A stretch of DNA of 64,000 nucleotides from Paenibacillus donghaensis (GCF_002192415.1 NZ_CP021780.1:5456001-5520000); one strand, 5' to 3'. Counted from the stretch's first letter, positions 12,325 to 21,642 are shown. The notes: generated by a model from the letters alone, not told the origin. Program-made: numbers and translations.

Positions 12325-13485
12325 TCAGCCTGCTTTGGTACCACACTCTGCACAGAATTTCTGGCCTGGCTTCAGTTCATGCCCGCAGCCGCCGCATTTG
12401 ACCACTGTGCCTGCTCCGCACTCGGGACAGAACTTGGCCCCGGCAGTCAGCGTATGCCCACACTGGCGGCAGCTTGCGGCAGTCACAGCCGGCTCCGCCG
12501 ATTGCAGGCTGCGCCCGCAGCTGCTGCAGAACTTGGCGTCCGGCGGGTTCATTCCGCCGCAGTCGCAGGCTCTGAAATCCTGGCCCGTTCCGGTAATCCC
12601 ACCGAGCGGCATTCCCCGCGTCATGCGGTTAACCATATCAAGCGCCGGTCCGGCAAATCCCATGCCCAGGCCCAGCCCCATGCCGGTGTTCATCATGCCG
12701 GCACCCAGGTTGCCAGGATTTCCGGCAGCTTCCTCCAGTGTATTGAAGCTCCGCTCCTGCTGGTAGGTGAAGCCAATGATATCCATCTCTGCTTTTTTGG
12801 CCAAGGCCTCCTTCAAGCGCTGCGTAGCCGGATCATCCTCCGGAATATTGATCGAGTCAATGTAGAAGTTGTTCAGCTCAAGGCCGCTCTCCAGAAAGGT
12901 TGCTGCCAGCCGTCCCTGAATGTGCTTCGAGATTTCGCCCACGTAGGCGTTAATCTCCAGAATACTGATCTCCTTACGCACGAGATAGGATGAGATCAGC
13001 TCATTGATATTGGACATCAACAGACCCCGGAAATAACTGACCAGTGTTTCCTGATCAAACCGCGGCAACGTTCCAACCAGTTGCAGCAGGAATCTGCGCG
13101 GATCATCGATCCTCACCCCAAACTGGCCAAAGGAGCGGACGGAAATCATGATTTTGTACTTGGGGTCCTGAAGCTGCAGTGGCGCACTGGTGCCCCATTT
13201 CACGTTCATGGAATTCAGTTTATTGATATACCATACCTCTGCTTTAAATGGCGATTTGCCGCCAAAGGGCAGGTTCACGATATTGGACAACACGGGGATA
13301 TTGGCTGTACTCAGCGTATGACGGCCAGCGGTAAAGGAATCCAGTGCCTTGCCGTCCTTAAACAAAATCGCTTCCTGGGATTCATTGACGATAAGCTGCG
13401 TCCACGTTCCCATTTCTTCATTCGGATATTTCCAGGCGAACACTCCGGGAGGTCCGTCGTATTTCACTACTTCAATCATTGCCAT
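12325..13485 (-). CDS. SPFH-domain protein with double zinc ribbon (YdjI-like)
   Basis: 386 residues. N-terminal SPFH/virion-core-like domain (about 1-240: opening IEVVKYDGPPGVFAWKYP, then IMISVRSFGQFGVRIDDPRRF), a Gly/Met-rich linker (about 255-300, GMMNTGMGLGLGMGF), then three Cys-pair zinc-ribbon modules (CDCGGMNPPDAKFCSSCG, CRQCGH..CPECG, CGGCGHELKPGQKFCAECG). B. subtilis YdjI has the same SPFH type and helps recruit PspA to the membrane; an envelope-stress scaffold role is inferred. First gene of a three-gene unit. Start supported by AAGGGG upstream of ATG. Confidence 0.75.
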   Translation of the reverse strand: MAMIEVVKYDGPPGVFAWKYPNEEMGTWTQLIVNESQEAILFKDGKALDSFTAGRHTLSTANIPVLSNIVNLPFGGKSPFKAEVWYINKLNSMNVKWGTSAPLQLQDPKYKIMISVRSFGQFGVRIDDPRRFLLQLVGTLPRFDQETLVSYFRGLLMSNINELISSYLVRKEISILEINAYVGEISKHIQGRLAATFLESGLELNNFYIDSINIPEDDPATQRLKEALAKKAEMDIIGFTYQQERSFNTLEEAAGNPGNLGAGMMNTGMGLGLGMGFAGPALDMVNRMTRGMPLGGITGTGQDFRACDCGGMNPPDAKFCSSCGRSLQSAEPAVTAASCRQCGHTLTAGAKFCPECGAGTVVKCGGCGHELKPGQKFCAECGTKAG

Positions 13486-13583
13486 GCCTACCCCTTCTTT
13501 CGTCGTACTTTACTCTTTATTGTAGTGAATAGTTCCAATGAAAGAAAGATTTGTTTGCAGCGGGGATACTAACGATATGCAAA

Positions 13584-13638
13584 AAAGCACCGAACTTGGC
13601 TCTCCCTAAGGAGGAAGGAGCCAAGTTCGGTGCTTTAA
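13584..13638 (-). terminator. Rho-independent terminator after obg
   Basis: Perfect 18-bp inverted repeat (13584-13601 with 13619-13636) with a T run on the minus-strand side, directly after the obg stop. It ends the spo0B-obg transcript and separates it from the SPFH gene cluster. Confidence 0.92.
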
Positions 13639-13650
13639 GGCTAAGCGCTG

Positions 13651-14961
13651 TTAATAGTAACTGCTGTTCTCTACAAACTCAAATTCGAAATCAGCGATTC
13701 TGACGATGGTTCCTTCCACCGCTCCACGTTTGCGCAGCTCTGCATCCACGCCCATGTGACGCAAGGTGCGGGCCAGCTTAAGGATAGCATCATGCGTGGT
13801 GAGCTGCATCCGCTTCATCATCCGCTCGATGCGTGGGCTGCTGACCACAAAAGCTTCGTTATCCCGGGTAATGATGAAGGAATCGTCCTCCTCCGCTTCC
13901 AGCTTGTAAACCTTCCGCTCTGTAGTTTCAACCACTTCTTCAACCACAGGTGCAGCCGGGATACTGTCCAGTACATCCGTAGCCCGGTACAAGAGCTCCT
14001 GAATGCCCTGGCGTGTCAAGGATGAGATCGGCAAGATCTCAATTTCCGGACGCAGCGCAGCGACGCTCTCGCGGAAGGCTGTCAGGTTGGCTTCAGACTC
14101 CGGCATATCCATTTTGTTCGCTGCCACAATCTGCGGACGATCGGTAAGTGCGGCATTGTATTGCTTCAGCTCGTCATTGATCTTAACCCAATCCTCAAAA
14201 GGATCGCGTCCTTCGGAGCCGGACATATCCACGACATGGATAATAATGCGGGTACGCTCAACATGGCGCAGAAATTCGTGCCCAAGTCCAATCCCCTCAT
14301 GCGCTCCCTCAATAAGACCCGGTAGATCGGCCATCACGAAGCTGCGGCCGTCCCCTACATCCACTACACCCAGGTTCGGCGTGATGGTTGTGAAATGATA
14401 GGCTCCGATCTTCGGCTTGGCTGCAGATACTACGGACAACAAGGTCGATTTGCCCACACTCGGGAATCCGACAAGCCCGACGTCAGCCATAACCTTCAGC
14501 TCCATCACGATATAACGCTCCTGGCCTTCCTCACCGTTCTCGGCAAGCTCCGGCGCAGTATTCGCCGCAGTGGCGAAGCGGGTGTTGCCACGGCCGCCAC
14601 GGCCCCCACGTGCTACAACCACATATTGGCCGTGACGGGTCATATCGGCAATCGTTTCACCGGTATCATCGTCAATCAGCACGGTTCCCGGAGGAATGCG
14701 CACAATCATATGCTCGGCGTTGGCCCCGTGCATGCTTTTGTTGCGCCCTTTCACACCGCGGTCAGCCTTGAAATGACGCTGGTAGCGAAAATCCATCAGC
14801 GTGCGCAGACCTTCATCCACCTTGAATATCACATCGCCGCCGCGGCCGCCATCGCCGCCGGCAGGTCCGCCTTCTGGCACATATTTCTCCCGGCGAAAGG
14901 CTACCAGCCCATCTCCGCCGTCGCCGCCTTTTACATAAATCTTAGCTTTATCTACGAACAT
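13651..14961 (-). CDS. obg: Obg GTPase (CgtA)
   Basis: 436 residues. N-terminal glycine-rich Obg domain (about 1-158, [17 protein letters not shown] and [10 protein letters not shown]), G domain with G1 [12 protein letters not shown]2 [10 protein letters not shown]3 DLPGLIEGA and G4 NKMD, and a C-terminal OCT domain (about 350-428). Essential ribosome-associated GTPase for 50S maturation; in Bacillus it also links to the sporulation phosphorelay and general stress response. Its position right after spo0B (15-base gap) is the Bacillus arrangement. Confidence 0.97.
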   Translation of the reverse strand: MFVDKAKIYVKGGDGGDGLVAFRREKYVPEGGPAGGDGGRGGDVIFKVDEGLRTLMDFRYQRHFKADRGVKGRNKSMHGANAEHMIVRIPPGTVLIDDDTGETIADMTRHGQYVVVARGGRGGRGNTRFATAANTAPELAENGEEGQERYIVMELKVMADVGLVGFPSVGKSTLLSVVSAAKPKIGAYHFTTITPNLGVVDVGDGRSFVMADLPGLIEGAHEGIGLGHEFLRHVERTRIIIHVVDMSGSEGRDPFEDWVKINDELKQYNAALTDRPQIVAANKMDMPESEANLTAFRESVAALRPEIEILPISSLTRQGIQELLYRATDVLDSIPAAPVVEEVVETTERKVYKLEAEEDDSFIITRDNEAFVVSSPRIERMMKRMQLTTHDAILKLARTLRHMGVDAELRKRGAVEGTIVRIADFEFEFVENSSYY

Positions 14962-14976
14962 AATATTTCACCTTCC

Positions 14977-15717
14977 TCACATTTCAAGCGGCAGACGCAG
15001 CTGAACATAAGCACTGCTTGGCTTGAACTGCTCTGCCTTCATAATTTTTCCTTGTACTATATTATAAATTTGCCCTTGAAGCAGCTCGGGATTGCCAGGC
15101 TCCCCCTCGCCTTCGAAAGAGATCAGAACGTCTCCCTCATCCTGTGTGAAGCTGAGCCGAAGCTTACGCGATTCACCTTGCGACACCAATCCGCTGTACT
15201 GGTAAGCCCGTACCGTCTGCATAATCACCGAGGTCATCTCCTCCCCCTTGTCAGGGCTGAGCTTGTCCTCCAGCTGCAATCCTTCCGCCACCTCAACTTC
15301 AAGCTCCAGACTGGTTCGGTAGGTACGGAACGATTGAATGTAGAACACCAGTGACGGTATGCCAAGTTTGGCAATACGACTGTCCAGCGCAATGCGTTCC
15401 TTTATTCTTCCCACACATTCTACTGATTTATCAGGCTTGCCCAGCTGGATATATCCGTAAAGGATCTGCAGGTCGTTCATCCAATCGTGCCGGTGGTGAT
15501 TCAGAGTACGAATGGCCGCCTGCTGCAGAGCTCGTTCCTGTACTTGCAGTTCCTCTTCATAATGACGCCTGATGCGGGTGAAGCTGTATGCCATTGCCGC
15601 CGCAAGCCACAGTCCAAGCAGCAGACAAGTCATTAAGGAAGGTTGCCAATACAAGAAACCTAAAGGAAACGCTACGGTTAACATGACAGCCCAGATCACA
15701 CTTTTCCAGGATTTCAT
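14977..15717 (-). CDS. spo0B: Spo0B-like sporulation phosphotransferase with N-terminal membrane segments
   Basis: 246 residues. The phosphorylation motif LNHHRHDWMNDLQ (about 72-84) matches the Spo0B four-helix bundle; His77 aligns with the B. subtilis phosphorylated His30. Spo0B relays phosphate from Spo0F to Spo0A. Unlike B. subtilis Spo0B (192 residues, soluble), this protein begins with two hydrophobic segments (about 7-24 and 27-46), so it is probably membrane anchored. The C-terminal half resembles a degenerate kinase ATPase domain with no recognisable N or G boxes. Start: ATG at 15717 with GGGGAG five bases upstream; the longer TTG frame (15744) lacks a site. Next gene is obg. Confidence 0.85.
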   Translation of the reverse strand: MKSWKSVIWAVMLTVAFPLGFLYWQPSLMTCLLLGLWLAAAMAYSFTRIRRHYEEELQVQERALQQAAIRTLNHHRHDWMNDLQILYGYIQLGKPDKSVECVGRIKERIALDSRIAKLGIPSLVFYIQSFRTYRTSLELEVEVAEGLQLEDKLSPDKGEEMTSVIMQTVRAYQYSGLVSQGESRKLRLSFTQDEGDVLISFEGEGEPGNPELLQGQIYNIVQGKIMKAEQFKPSSAYVQLRLPLEM

Positions 15718-15777
15718 TCCTTCTCCCCGTCCCTCAGTTCGCAAGATTCATGACTTCGTTTATATTTTCCATTGTTC

Positions 15778-15793
15778 AGTATAACACAGGATT
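15778..15793 (-). promoter_or_regulatory. Candidate extended -10 promoter for spo0B-obg
   Basis: TGTGTTATACT on the minus strand (-10 TATACT at 15778-15783) is an extended -10 motif. No good -35 at 17 bases; TTGATG lies 21 bases upstream. It lies between the rpmA terminator and spo0B, where a promoter is needed. Weak support. Confidence 0.45.
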
Positions 15794-15831
15794 TCCTTTT
15801 AATTCATCAACATATACATTCTTATCTTTCC

Positions 15832-15865
15832 AAAAAAAGCCCCCGGCACTCATGCCGGAGGCTTC
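15832..15865 (-). terminator. Rho-independent terminator after rpmA
   Basis: GC-rich stem (GCCTCCGGCA with TGCCGGGGGC, loop TGAG) followed by seven T on the minus strand, just downstream of rpmA. Confidence 0.9.
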
Positions 15866-15888
15866 ACTGTTGTTATGGTTTCGTAAGC

Positions 15889-16200
15889 TTACGCTTCCAG
15901 TGCGGCTGCTACCGGAGCAACATCAACTGGGTAGACGCTAACTTTCTTGCGATCACGGCCTAGACGTTCGAATTTCACAACGCCGTCCACTTTCGCAAAT
16001 AGTGTATCGTCACTGCCGATGCCAACGTTCGTTCCAGGGTGAATCTTGGTTCCGCGTTGACGGACCAGGATGCTGCCGCCTGTTACGGTCTGGCCGTCAG
16101 CACGTTTCACGCCAAGACGTTTCGATTGGGAATCACGACCGTTTCTTGTGGAACCTACACCTTTTTTGGATGCGAATAACTGAAGATCCAACTTCAACAT
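15889..16200 (-). CDS. rpmA: 50S ribosomal protein L27
   Basis: 103 residues, bL27, which reaches the peptidyl-transferase centre. It carries the Firmicute N-terminal extension [14 protein letters not shown]; cleavage after LQLF is needed before ribosome assembly and is made by the protease Prp, whose gene is next to it. Body motif [18 protein letters not shown] is diagnostic. Third gene of rplU-prp-rpmA. Confidence 0.97.
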   Translation of the reverse strand: MLKLDLQLFASKKGVGSTRNGRDSQSKRLGVKRADGQTVTGGSILVRQRGTKIHPGTNVGIGSDDTLFAKVDGVVKFERLGRDRKKVSVYPVDVAPVAAALEA

Positions 16201-16218
16201 GTTGTCTACCTCCTTTTT

Positions 16219-16554
16219 TTAAAGAATAACTTCCTGTATCTGAATGTATTTTCTGTACGATTTAGCGATATCATCAAGCATTACGACCATGGATTCCAGC
16301 AGCAGCTGAACTTGAGCCGATGTCTCGGGGTTGTCCACAGGGACCAGCGTTCCGCTTAAGAAACCGTCCTTCATGGATGTATCCAGAATCACTCCGGTCA
16401 AGGTTTCAATCGCATTGACGGTGCCGACCGTTACAGTCGAAACGCCCGCGCAGACGATATCCCTGCCCTTCCTGGCATAATCCGCATGCCCTTTCACCGC
16501 AAACCCGACAATAGCACCCTGAGCAGAAGCCCGTGTAATCCGCACGTTAATCAT
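16219..16554 (-). CDS. prp: Ribosomal-processing cysteine protease Prp
   Basis: 111 residues. Catalytic His in VKGHADYARKG (His22) and Cys in DIVCAGVS (Cys34), the conserved dyad of Prp (YsxB). It removes the N-terminal extension of L27 encoded immediately downstream. It lies between rplU and rpmA, the arrangement conserved in Firmicutes. Confidence 0.93.
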   Translation of the reverse strand: MINVRITRASAQGAIVGFAVKGHADYARKGRDIVCAGVSTVTVGTVNAIETLTGVILDTSMKDGFLSGTLVPVDNPETSAQVQLLLESMVVMLDDIAKSYRKYIQIQEVIL

Positions 16555-16566
16555 TAACGCACCTTC

Positions 16567-16878
16567 TTACGCCTGAATCTTCTCAATAGTTACTTTAGTG
16601 TACGGTTGACGATGACCTTGCTTCTTGTGGTAGTTCTTCTTAGGTTTGTATTTGTAAACTACAACCTTATGACCTTTACCGTGTTTCTCAACTTTGGCTG
16701 TTACAGTAGCGCCGCTAAGCAGCGGTGTTCCTGCAGTCAAACCACCTTCGTTGGAAACAGCCAAGACACGGTCAAACGTTACGCTTGCGCCGTCTTCAGC
16801 TACCAGCTTCTCGATGAACAGAACATCGCCCTCTTGGACCTTATACTGCTTACCACCAGTTTCAATAATTGCATACAT
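16567..16878 (-). CDS. rplU: 50S ribosomal protein L21
   Basis: 103 residues, bL21, a 23S-binding protein. Opening [18 protein letters not shown] and the basic C-terminal [17 protein letters not shown] are diagnostic. First gene of rplU-prp-rpmA. Ribosome site GGAGGTG precedes ATG. Confidence 0.97.
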   Translation of the reverse strand: MYAIIETGGKQYKVQEGDVLFIEKLVAEDGASVTFDRVLAVSNEGGLTAGTPLLSGATVTAKVEKHGKGHKVVVYKYKPKKNYHKKQGHRQPYTKVTIEKIQA

Positions 16879-16884
16879 TGTACT

Positions 16885-17000
16885 TGCACCTCCTCATGTC
16901 TCAGACTCGCCTAGTCTAGGTGGCAGTTCCCAAAAGGAGCTGCGCTTGTGTACCCGATCGGAGCGGTTACAGCATGTGCAGGGATTAATGACCAAACACA
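16885..17000 (-). promoter_or_regulatory. L21-type ribosomal protein leader RNA
   Basis: The roughly 115-base untranslated leader between the promoter and rplU contains stems such as AGCTCC/GGAGCT with flanking CAGCTCCTTTTGGGAACTGCC on the minus strand and a second hairpin (CCTAGACTAGG). Known L21 leaders occupy this position in Firmicutes and are thought to mediate autoregulation. I assign it by position and hairpins, not by a covariance search. Confidence 0.6.
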
Positions 17001-17009
17001 TACTTGAAG

Positions 17010-17038
17010 ATATTATCATACTTATGCCGGGCAGTCAA
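17010..17038 (-). promoter_or_regulatory. Promoter of rplU-prp-rpmA
   Basis: -35 TTGACT (17033-17038), 17-base spacer, -10 TAATAT (17010-17015) on the minus strand. It starts two bases past the RNase G stop and gives a leader of about 125 bases before rplU. Confidence 0.8.
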
Positions 17039-17039
17039 C

Positions 17040-18281
17040 CTACTCCTGCCATTGACCCACTTTGCCGCTGCCTCCGCAGCATGGACAGGTGGCAGGAGCG
17101 AACCCGGCAGAGTCATGCCTGGCCTTCTTGCGTGTCATTTCCAGCAGGCCGAGCCTTGTCCAGCCCAGGATATGCGCTTTGGTACGGTCCCGGCTGATTA
17201 CGCCTTCCAGTCTCGCAATCACCTGCCTGCGGTGAGCCTCCAGCTCCATATCAATGAAATCAATGACGATGATTCCGCCGGTATCGCGCAGCCGGATCAG
17301 ACGCCCAATCTCCTCTGCCGCCAGCAGATTCGTATTGGTCACTGTTTCCTCAAGCGAATGGCCGCCTATGTACTGCGCTGTATTGACATCAATCACAGTA
17401 AGGGCTTCCGTCTCGTCCCAAACCAGAGTAGCGCCGCCCTCCAGCGTGATTTTGTGTCCAAAGCTCTTGTGCAGCTGCTCCTGAACTCCGTATGCCGTAA
17501 AAATGGATTCCGCTCCGGTATACTGCCGCACCTGCTTATACGCTCCAGGAGCCATCTCATCCAAAAAGGAGGTTGCTTCTCTGGCCGCTTCAGCCGAATC
17601 AACAATCAGCTCATCCGTCTGCGGATGAAACGCGTCCCTGATGAAGCGCTGAACGATGCTTAGATCGCGGTGCAGGAGGGCAGGAGCGTCTGCCTCCAGC
17701 GCCCGGCGGGTAATGTTATCCCACTGTGCACGCAGAAAGGCAAGATCGCCCTCAACGGCTTCCGTAGGCTCGTCCTCGGAAACTGTGCGCATAATCAGCC
17801 CTTCTTCCTTCCGGCGCAGCCGCTCACCAATCGCTTTCAGCCGATTCCGTTCGGCTTCACGGCTGATCTTCTTCGATACGCCGACATATTCGGCAAAAGG
17901 CATGTACACCATCCAGCGACCCGGCAAGGTGTAATGCGTTGTAACTCTTGCGCCTTTGCCGCCACGCGGCTCTTTTCTCACCTGAACCACGATATCCTGA
18001 CCCGGCTGCAGCAGTGTTTCGATCGAAGGCTTCACCTCCGGCTGCTTCTCCAGGTGGGGATGAAGGACATCATCCACATATAAAAAAGCATTCTTCTTCT
18101 GTCCGATATCGACAAAAGCAGCCTGCATGCCCGGCAGTACATTCATAACCCGACCTTTGTAATACGTGCCTACCAGGCCTTGCTGCTGGTCACGTTCAGC
18201 CGCATATTCCACCAGCCTTCCGTTCTCCAGAAAAGCCATCTGGGTTATGTGCTGCGACCAGTGAACGATCATTTGTCTCAT
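17040..18281 (-). CDS. rng: Ribonuclease E/G family protein
   Basis: 413 residues, RNase G-like endoribonuclease. N-terminal S1-type RNA-binding region (about 35-120: GLVGTYYKGRVMNVLPGMQAAFVDIG), RNase E/G core with catalytic-metal region LTVIDVNTAQYIGG and later IVIDFIDM, and a C-terminal Cys cluster CPCCGGSGKVG comparable to the zinc-link. B. subtilis lacks this enzyme but Paenibacillus and other Firmicutes have it. No long C-terminal degradosome scaffold. ATG at 18281 is chosen because AGAGGTG lies upstream; the frame runs open to 18317 and would overlap spoIVFB. Confidence 0.9.
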   Translation of the reverse strand: MRQMIVHWSQHITQMAFLENGRLVEYAAERDQQQGLVGTYYKGRVMNVLPGMQAAFVDIGQKKNAFLYVDDVLHPHLEKQPEVKPSIETLLQPGQDIVVQVRKEPRGGKGARVTTHYTLPGRWMVYMPFAEYVGVSKKISREAERNRLKAIGERLRRKEEGLIMRTVSEDEPTEAVEGDLAFLRAQWDNITRRALEADAPALLHRDLSIVQRFIRDAFHPQTDELIVDSAEAAREATSFLDEMAPGAYKQVRQYTGAESIFTAYGVQEQLHKSFGHKITLEGGATLVWDETEALTVIDVNTAQYIGGHSLEETVTNTNLLAAEEIGRLIRLRDTGGIIVIDFIDMELEAHRRQVIARLEGVISRDRTKAHILGWTRLGLLEMTRKKARHDSAGFAPATCPCCGGSGKVGQWQE

Positions 18282-18306
18282 GGCTTCACCTCTGGTGACC
18301 TCTGTT

Positions 18307-19173
18307 TTAAATTCCAAAATAGGAAGATATCAAACGCTGCTCCGGCAGAACAGCAACAATACGTCCTTCACTGTTTACAACTTCGATAAAATGATATTGA
18401 TTACGCTTAAATAGACGCAGGATAGCCTCCAAAGGTTTCGCAGTGAAGGCAACAATTGGGGTTGCATCCTTCCCCGACAGCAGGTGCCGCTCATACTGAA
18501 CCTCCCGGTTCATCAAGAAAGCCATGAATCGGTATGGCAGATTGCGGTGGTCTGTCAGGTTGGAATAGAGCAGGAATGCCCCAATGAGGAGAAGGTTCAA
18601 TCCGGCTCCCCCACCGGCAGCCAACGGTGCAAGTGCATAGCCTATGACCAGCAAGCTGGCCGCGATGCTAATCCTTCCGCTCCACAGCAGCGTGAAATAA
18701 TAGGGGAATAACAGGCTGAAGGCAGCCTGGAGCACTTTGCCGCCATCGAGCGGCAGCACCGGCAGCAGATTAAAAAGCGCGATCATCGCATTCGCGTGAA
18801 TAAAATAGCTGATAAATTCCGGATTTCCTGCGCCTGCCTGTCCGACTGCCAGTGCAAGCCCGATCATTACGGCGTTCTGCAGCGGCCCTGCCAGCGCGAT
18901 CCCGATCTCGCGGGCCGCAGTGAGCCGGCCGTGGTCCTCCATAACAGCCACACCGCCGAACGGCAGCAGCTGGACTGATCTGACAGTAATTCCGGCAAGC
19001 AGCGCTGCAGCCACATGCCCCAGCTCATGAATGAACACGATGGTGAATAAGGTGAGCAATTCCAGAAACTGCCCAGTGAACACGGAGAGCAGCATAATCA
19101 TGATAAACAACGGATGCAGCGACAGGTCAATGCCGAAGATCCTAATCAAACGATACCACTTCTGTAGGATCAA
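18307..19173 (-). CDS. spoIVFB: SpoIVFB-like intramembrane metalloprotease
   Basis: About 280-288 residues, site-2 protease family (M50). Zinc motif HELGH (about 50-54) and second motif LPLDGGK (about 140-146) lie in a multi-helix membrane domain; a C-terminal CBS-like region follows (about 225-288). In B. subtilis SpoIVFB sits in the outer forespore membrane and cleaves pro-sigma-K. It overlaps the end of spoIVFA. The start is uncertain: TTG at 19173 has no clear ribosome site, and TTG at 19149, giving (M)IRIFGIDLSLHP, fits the family length as well. Confidence 0.88.
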   Translation of the reverse strand: MILQKWYRLIRIFGIDLSLHPLFIMIMLLSVFTGQFLELLTLFTIVFIHELGHVAAALLAGITVRSVQLLPFGGVAVMEDHGRLTAAREIGIALAGPLQNAVMIGLALAVGQAGAGNPEFISYFIHANAMIALFNLLPVLPLDGGKVLQAAFSLLFPYYFTLLWSGRISIAASLLVIGYALAPLAAGGGAGLNLLLIGAFLLYSNLTDHRNLPYRFMAFLMNREVQYERHLLSGKDATPIVAFTAKPLEAILRLFKRNQYHFIEVVNSEGRIVAVLPEQRLISSYFGI

Positions 19174-20002
19174 TATAAGTCTTGTCTTTCATCACCGCAA
19201 AAAAAAGTGCAGGGGATTCAGCCGACTCCGTCTCCAGCATCCAGCCCACTGTATCACCACTCTGTACCCAATCACCACTCTCCAGCTTGGTCCCGCTGAG
19301 GTTGCCATATTCAGCCGTAAGATCACCGGTATGCCGGACAACAATCCGCAGGCCTTCCTGCTGTTTCGTGACAGAGAGTACACGCCCCATATCTATACTT
19401 TTCACCGTCACACCACCGCCCGAATCGCTCACAGGTCTGATCTGCACCCCTTGCAGCACAGGATCATAGCTACTTAGCAATTCACCCGCGACCGGAGCAC
19501 TCAGCTCATGGGGGGCTTGAGCCTTCTCTGCTGGCACTTCCTTATCACCAAAGATCGGAATAAACGCTGGTGCCCCGTCAAAATGCTCCTCGTACCATAC
19601 TCTGGCTGCAGCGAAATCCATATCTTCACTTAAAGCGCCAGTCACAAATACCTGTACCCGCTGTGACCATGGCTGCTGGACATTGAATATTCCCCAGACT
19701 GCGCTAAATACGACCAGACTTGCCACTGTGCGGCGGATAAAACCGGCCGTAAATCGCGGCCTCCCGCCATCCTCCGGTCCTTCCCAGTCCCGCTTCCGCT
19801 GCTTCCATATCCGCTCAGGATCAGGCTCGTTCATTCCGGGCGGCTCCGTTCCCAGCCTGGCGTTCCATTCCTCATAACCGGAGGCCTTCACCGGCTTGGC
19901 GAACAGCGGCGATCCTCCGGGTGGTGTTGCTTCCGGCATTTCTTCCAGCAGACTGCGAATCCGCTGCTCACGGCGGCGTTTAATATCTAATTTCTGTTCC
20001 AT
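19142..20002 (-). CDS. spoIVFA: SpoIVFA-like regulator with degenerate M23 domain
   Basis: 286 residues. A charged cytoplasmic N terminus, one transmembrane helix (about 90-108) and a C-terminal LytM/M23-like domain (about 170-286). Catalytic zinc residues of active M23 enzymes are not seen (the usual HxH position reads ALFFAV), as expected for SpoIVFA, which tethers and inhibits SpoIVFB until engulfment. ATG at 20002, with GGAGG seven bases upstream, is preferred to the ATG two codons earlier that touches the ribosome site. Next gene is spoIVFB. Confidence 0.85.
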   Translation of the reverse strand: MEQKLDIKRRREQRIRSLLEEMPEATPPGGSPLFAKPVKASGYEEWNARLGTEPPGMNEPDPERIWKQRKRDWEGPEDGGRPRFTAGFIRRTVASLVVFSAVWGIFNVQQPWSQRVQVFVTGALSEDMDFAAARVWYEEHFDGAPAFIPIFGDKEVPAEKAQAPHELSAPVAGELLSSYDPVLQGVQIRPVSDSGGGVTVKSIDMGRVLSVTKQQEGLRIVVRHTGDLTAEYGNLSGTKLESGDWVQSGDTVGWMLETESAESPALFFAVMKDKTYIDPTEVVSFD

Positions 20003-20102
20003 GTCCATCCCTCCGGGGGGCTTGTTTTACTCTCATTTTATGAGCGCGGACAGGCGCTTTAGAACAAGCTCCCACACAGGCGGACAGGTTAAGCAGGATA
20101 TA

Positions 20103-20150
20103 TATAAAAAAAGCCCCGCCACCGCAGGTAACTGCGGCCGAGACTTCCAT
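20103..20150 (-). terminator. Rho-independent terminator after minD
   Basis: Minus-strand hairpin CCGCAG-TTAC-CTGCGG with an imperfect outer stem CTCG/CGGG, followed by seven T. It separates minCD from spoIVFA. Confidence 0.8.
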
Positions 20151-20182
20151 TAGCAATAAAGGTAATAAGTGCTGTAATCAAA

Positions 20183-20977
20183 CTAGGCCATGCCAAAAAA
20201 CTTCTTCAGCTTCTTAAAGGCTCCGGGCTTGCGGTCCAGCTGCATCAGCGGCACAGCATCGCCCAGAATGCGGCGGGCAATGTTTCGATAGGCGATAGCT
20301 GCGGACGAATCGGGGTTCATAACGGTAGGCTCGCCACTGTTGGCCGCCTTGATCACCAGTTCATCATCGGGAACAATCCCGATGAGGTCAATATTCAGCA
20401 CCTGCAGGATATCCTCGATATCTAGCATATCGCCTGATTTCACAAGGCCTGGCCGAATGCGGTTAACTACCAGCTTCGGCGATTCCACATGCGACTGCTC
20501 CAGCAGTCCGATCACACGGTCAGCATCACGAACGGCCGCATGCTCTGGCGTGGTGACCACAATGGCCTTGTCGGCACCGGCAATCGCATTGCGGAAGCCA
20601 TGCTCAATTCCTGCTGGGCAATCGATCAGGATATATTCATATTCTTTCTTCAGCTCAAGAATGATATCCCTCACCTGCTCAGGTGTAACGGACGTCTTAT
20701 CCTTCGTCTGGGCTGCCGGAAGCATATACAATTCATCGAACCGCTTGTCCTTAACCAGAGCCTGGTTCAGGCGGCATCTGCCCTCCGCCACATCCACCAG
20801 ATCATAAACGATCCGGTTCTCAAGCCCCATAACCACATCCAGATTACGCAGTCCAATGTCAGTATCGACGAGACATACTTTTTTGCCCTGCAGCGCAAGA
20901 GCGGTTCCTATATTGGCTGTTGTGGTCGTTTTGCCAACTCCGCCTTTGCCCGAGGTTACGACTATCGCTTCTCCCAT
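20183..20977 (-). CDS. minD: Septum site-determining ATPase MinD
   Basis: 264 residues. Deviant Walker A SGKGGVGKTTTTANIG, switch region DTDIGLRNLDVVMGLENR, and a C-terminal amphipathic helix (KKLKKFFGMA) for membrane binding. Works with MinC to block FtsZ rings at cell poles. It follows minC by five bases. No minE is nearby, as in other rod-shaped Firmicutes. Confidence 0.96.
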   Translation of the reverse strand: MGEAIVVTSGKGGVGKTTTTANIGTALALQGKKVCLVDTDIGLRNLDVVMGLENRIVYDLVDVAEGRCRLNQALVKDKRFDELYMLPAAQTKDKTSVTPEQVRDIILELKKEYEYILIDCPAGIEHGFRNAIAGADKAIVVTTPEHAAVRDADRVIGLLEQSHVESPKLVVNRIRPGLVKSGDMLDIEDILQVLNIDLIGIVPDDELVIKAANSGEPTVMNPDSSAAIAYRNIARRILGDAVPLMQLDRKPGAFKKLKKFFGMA

Positions 20978-20982
20978 GAAGG

Positions 20983-21642
20983 CTACACCCCTTTAAACAC
21001 ATTTAAACCCTGACGTAATTTGACTATATTATGAATCTTGTCAATCTGCATGGCTCCGTTTAATAAATAGGCAAAATCCATACTGCTCTCCCGAGTCTCC
21101 CATTCATCCGGTGGCCTGCTGATAATATCAGCGATCCGTAGTTGGGTCGGTGCCAGCAGCGAAGCTGCGATAATGGCCTCTTCATTGCCCTCGACACCTG
21201 CATGGGCCATGCCCCGCAGGGCGCCCAGTATATATATATCACCTGAGCAAGTGATCGTCGCTCCGGGATTAACATCACCCAGAAACAGAAGGTTGCCCGT
21301 ATGATGCAGCACCTGACCGGAGCGCAGCATGCCGCTCATCAGAAACAGCGCGTCCTGATCCACAACGCCGGGAACCGGCAGCGACTCCACAGATCGGATC
21401 AGCAGATTGCCCTGCCCCCTCAGAATGTCCAGTACCGCATCCTTGTCTTCCTCTGTTACCACACGTTCGCCCAGCTTAATGTCCACATGCACAATCGGTC
21501 CGGCCAGAATATTCTGATGGCTGTGTTCCAGCTTGTAGCGCAGCTCGCTTAGAAGATCTTCAAAGGGGCATTTGTCGTCTAGTAGGAATACCAAGCCGTC
21601 CTTGATGCCCTTAATCCTTACATGCTTGGATTTTACTGTCAT
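20983..21642 (-). CDS. minC: Septum site-determining protein MinC
   Basis: 219 residues, inhibitor of FtsZ polymerisation. N-terminal domain (about 1-100) and C-terminal beta-helix domain (about 110-219) with SGQVLHHTGNLLFLGDVNPGATI and GDIYILGALRGMAHAG, the MinD-binding surface type. Directly upstream of minD. Confidence 0.94.
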   Translation of the reverse strand: MTVKSKHVRIKGIKDGLVFLLDDKCPFEDLLSELRYKLEHSHQNILAGPIVHVDIKLGERVVTEEDKDAVLDILRGQGNLLIRSVESLPVPGVVDQDALFLMSGMLRSGQVLHHTGNLLFLGDVNPGATITCSGDIYILGALRGMAHAGVEGNEEAIIAASLLAPTQLRIADIISRPPDEWETRESSMDFAYLLNGAMQIDKIHNIVKLRQGLNVFKGV

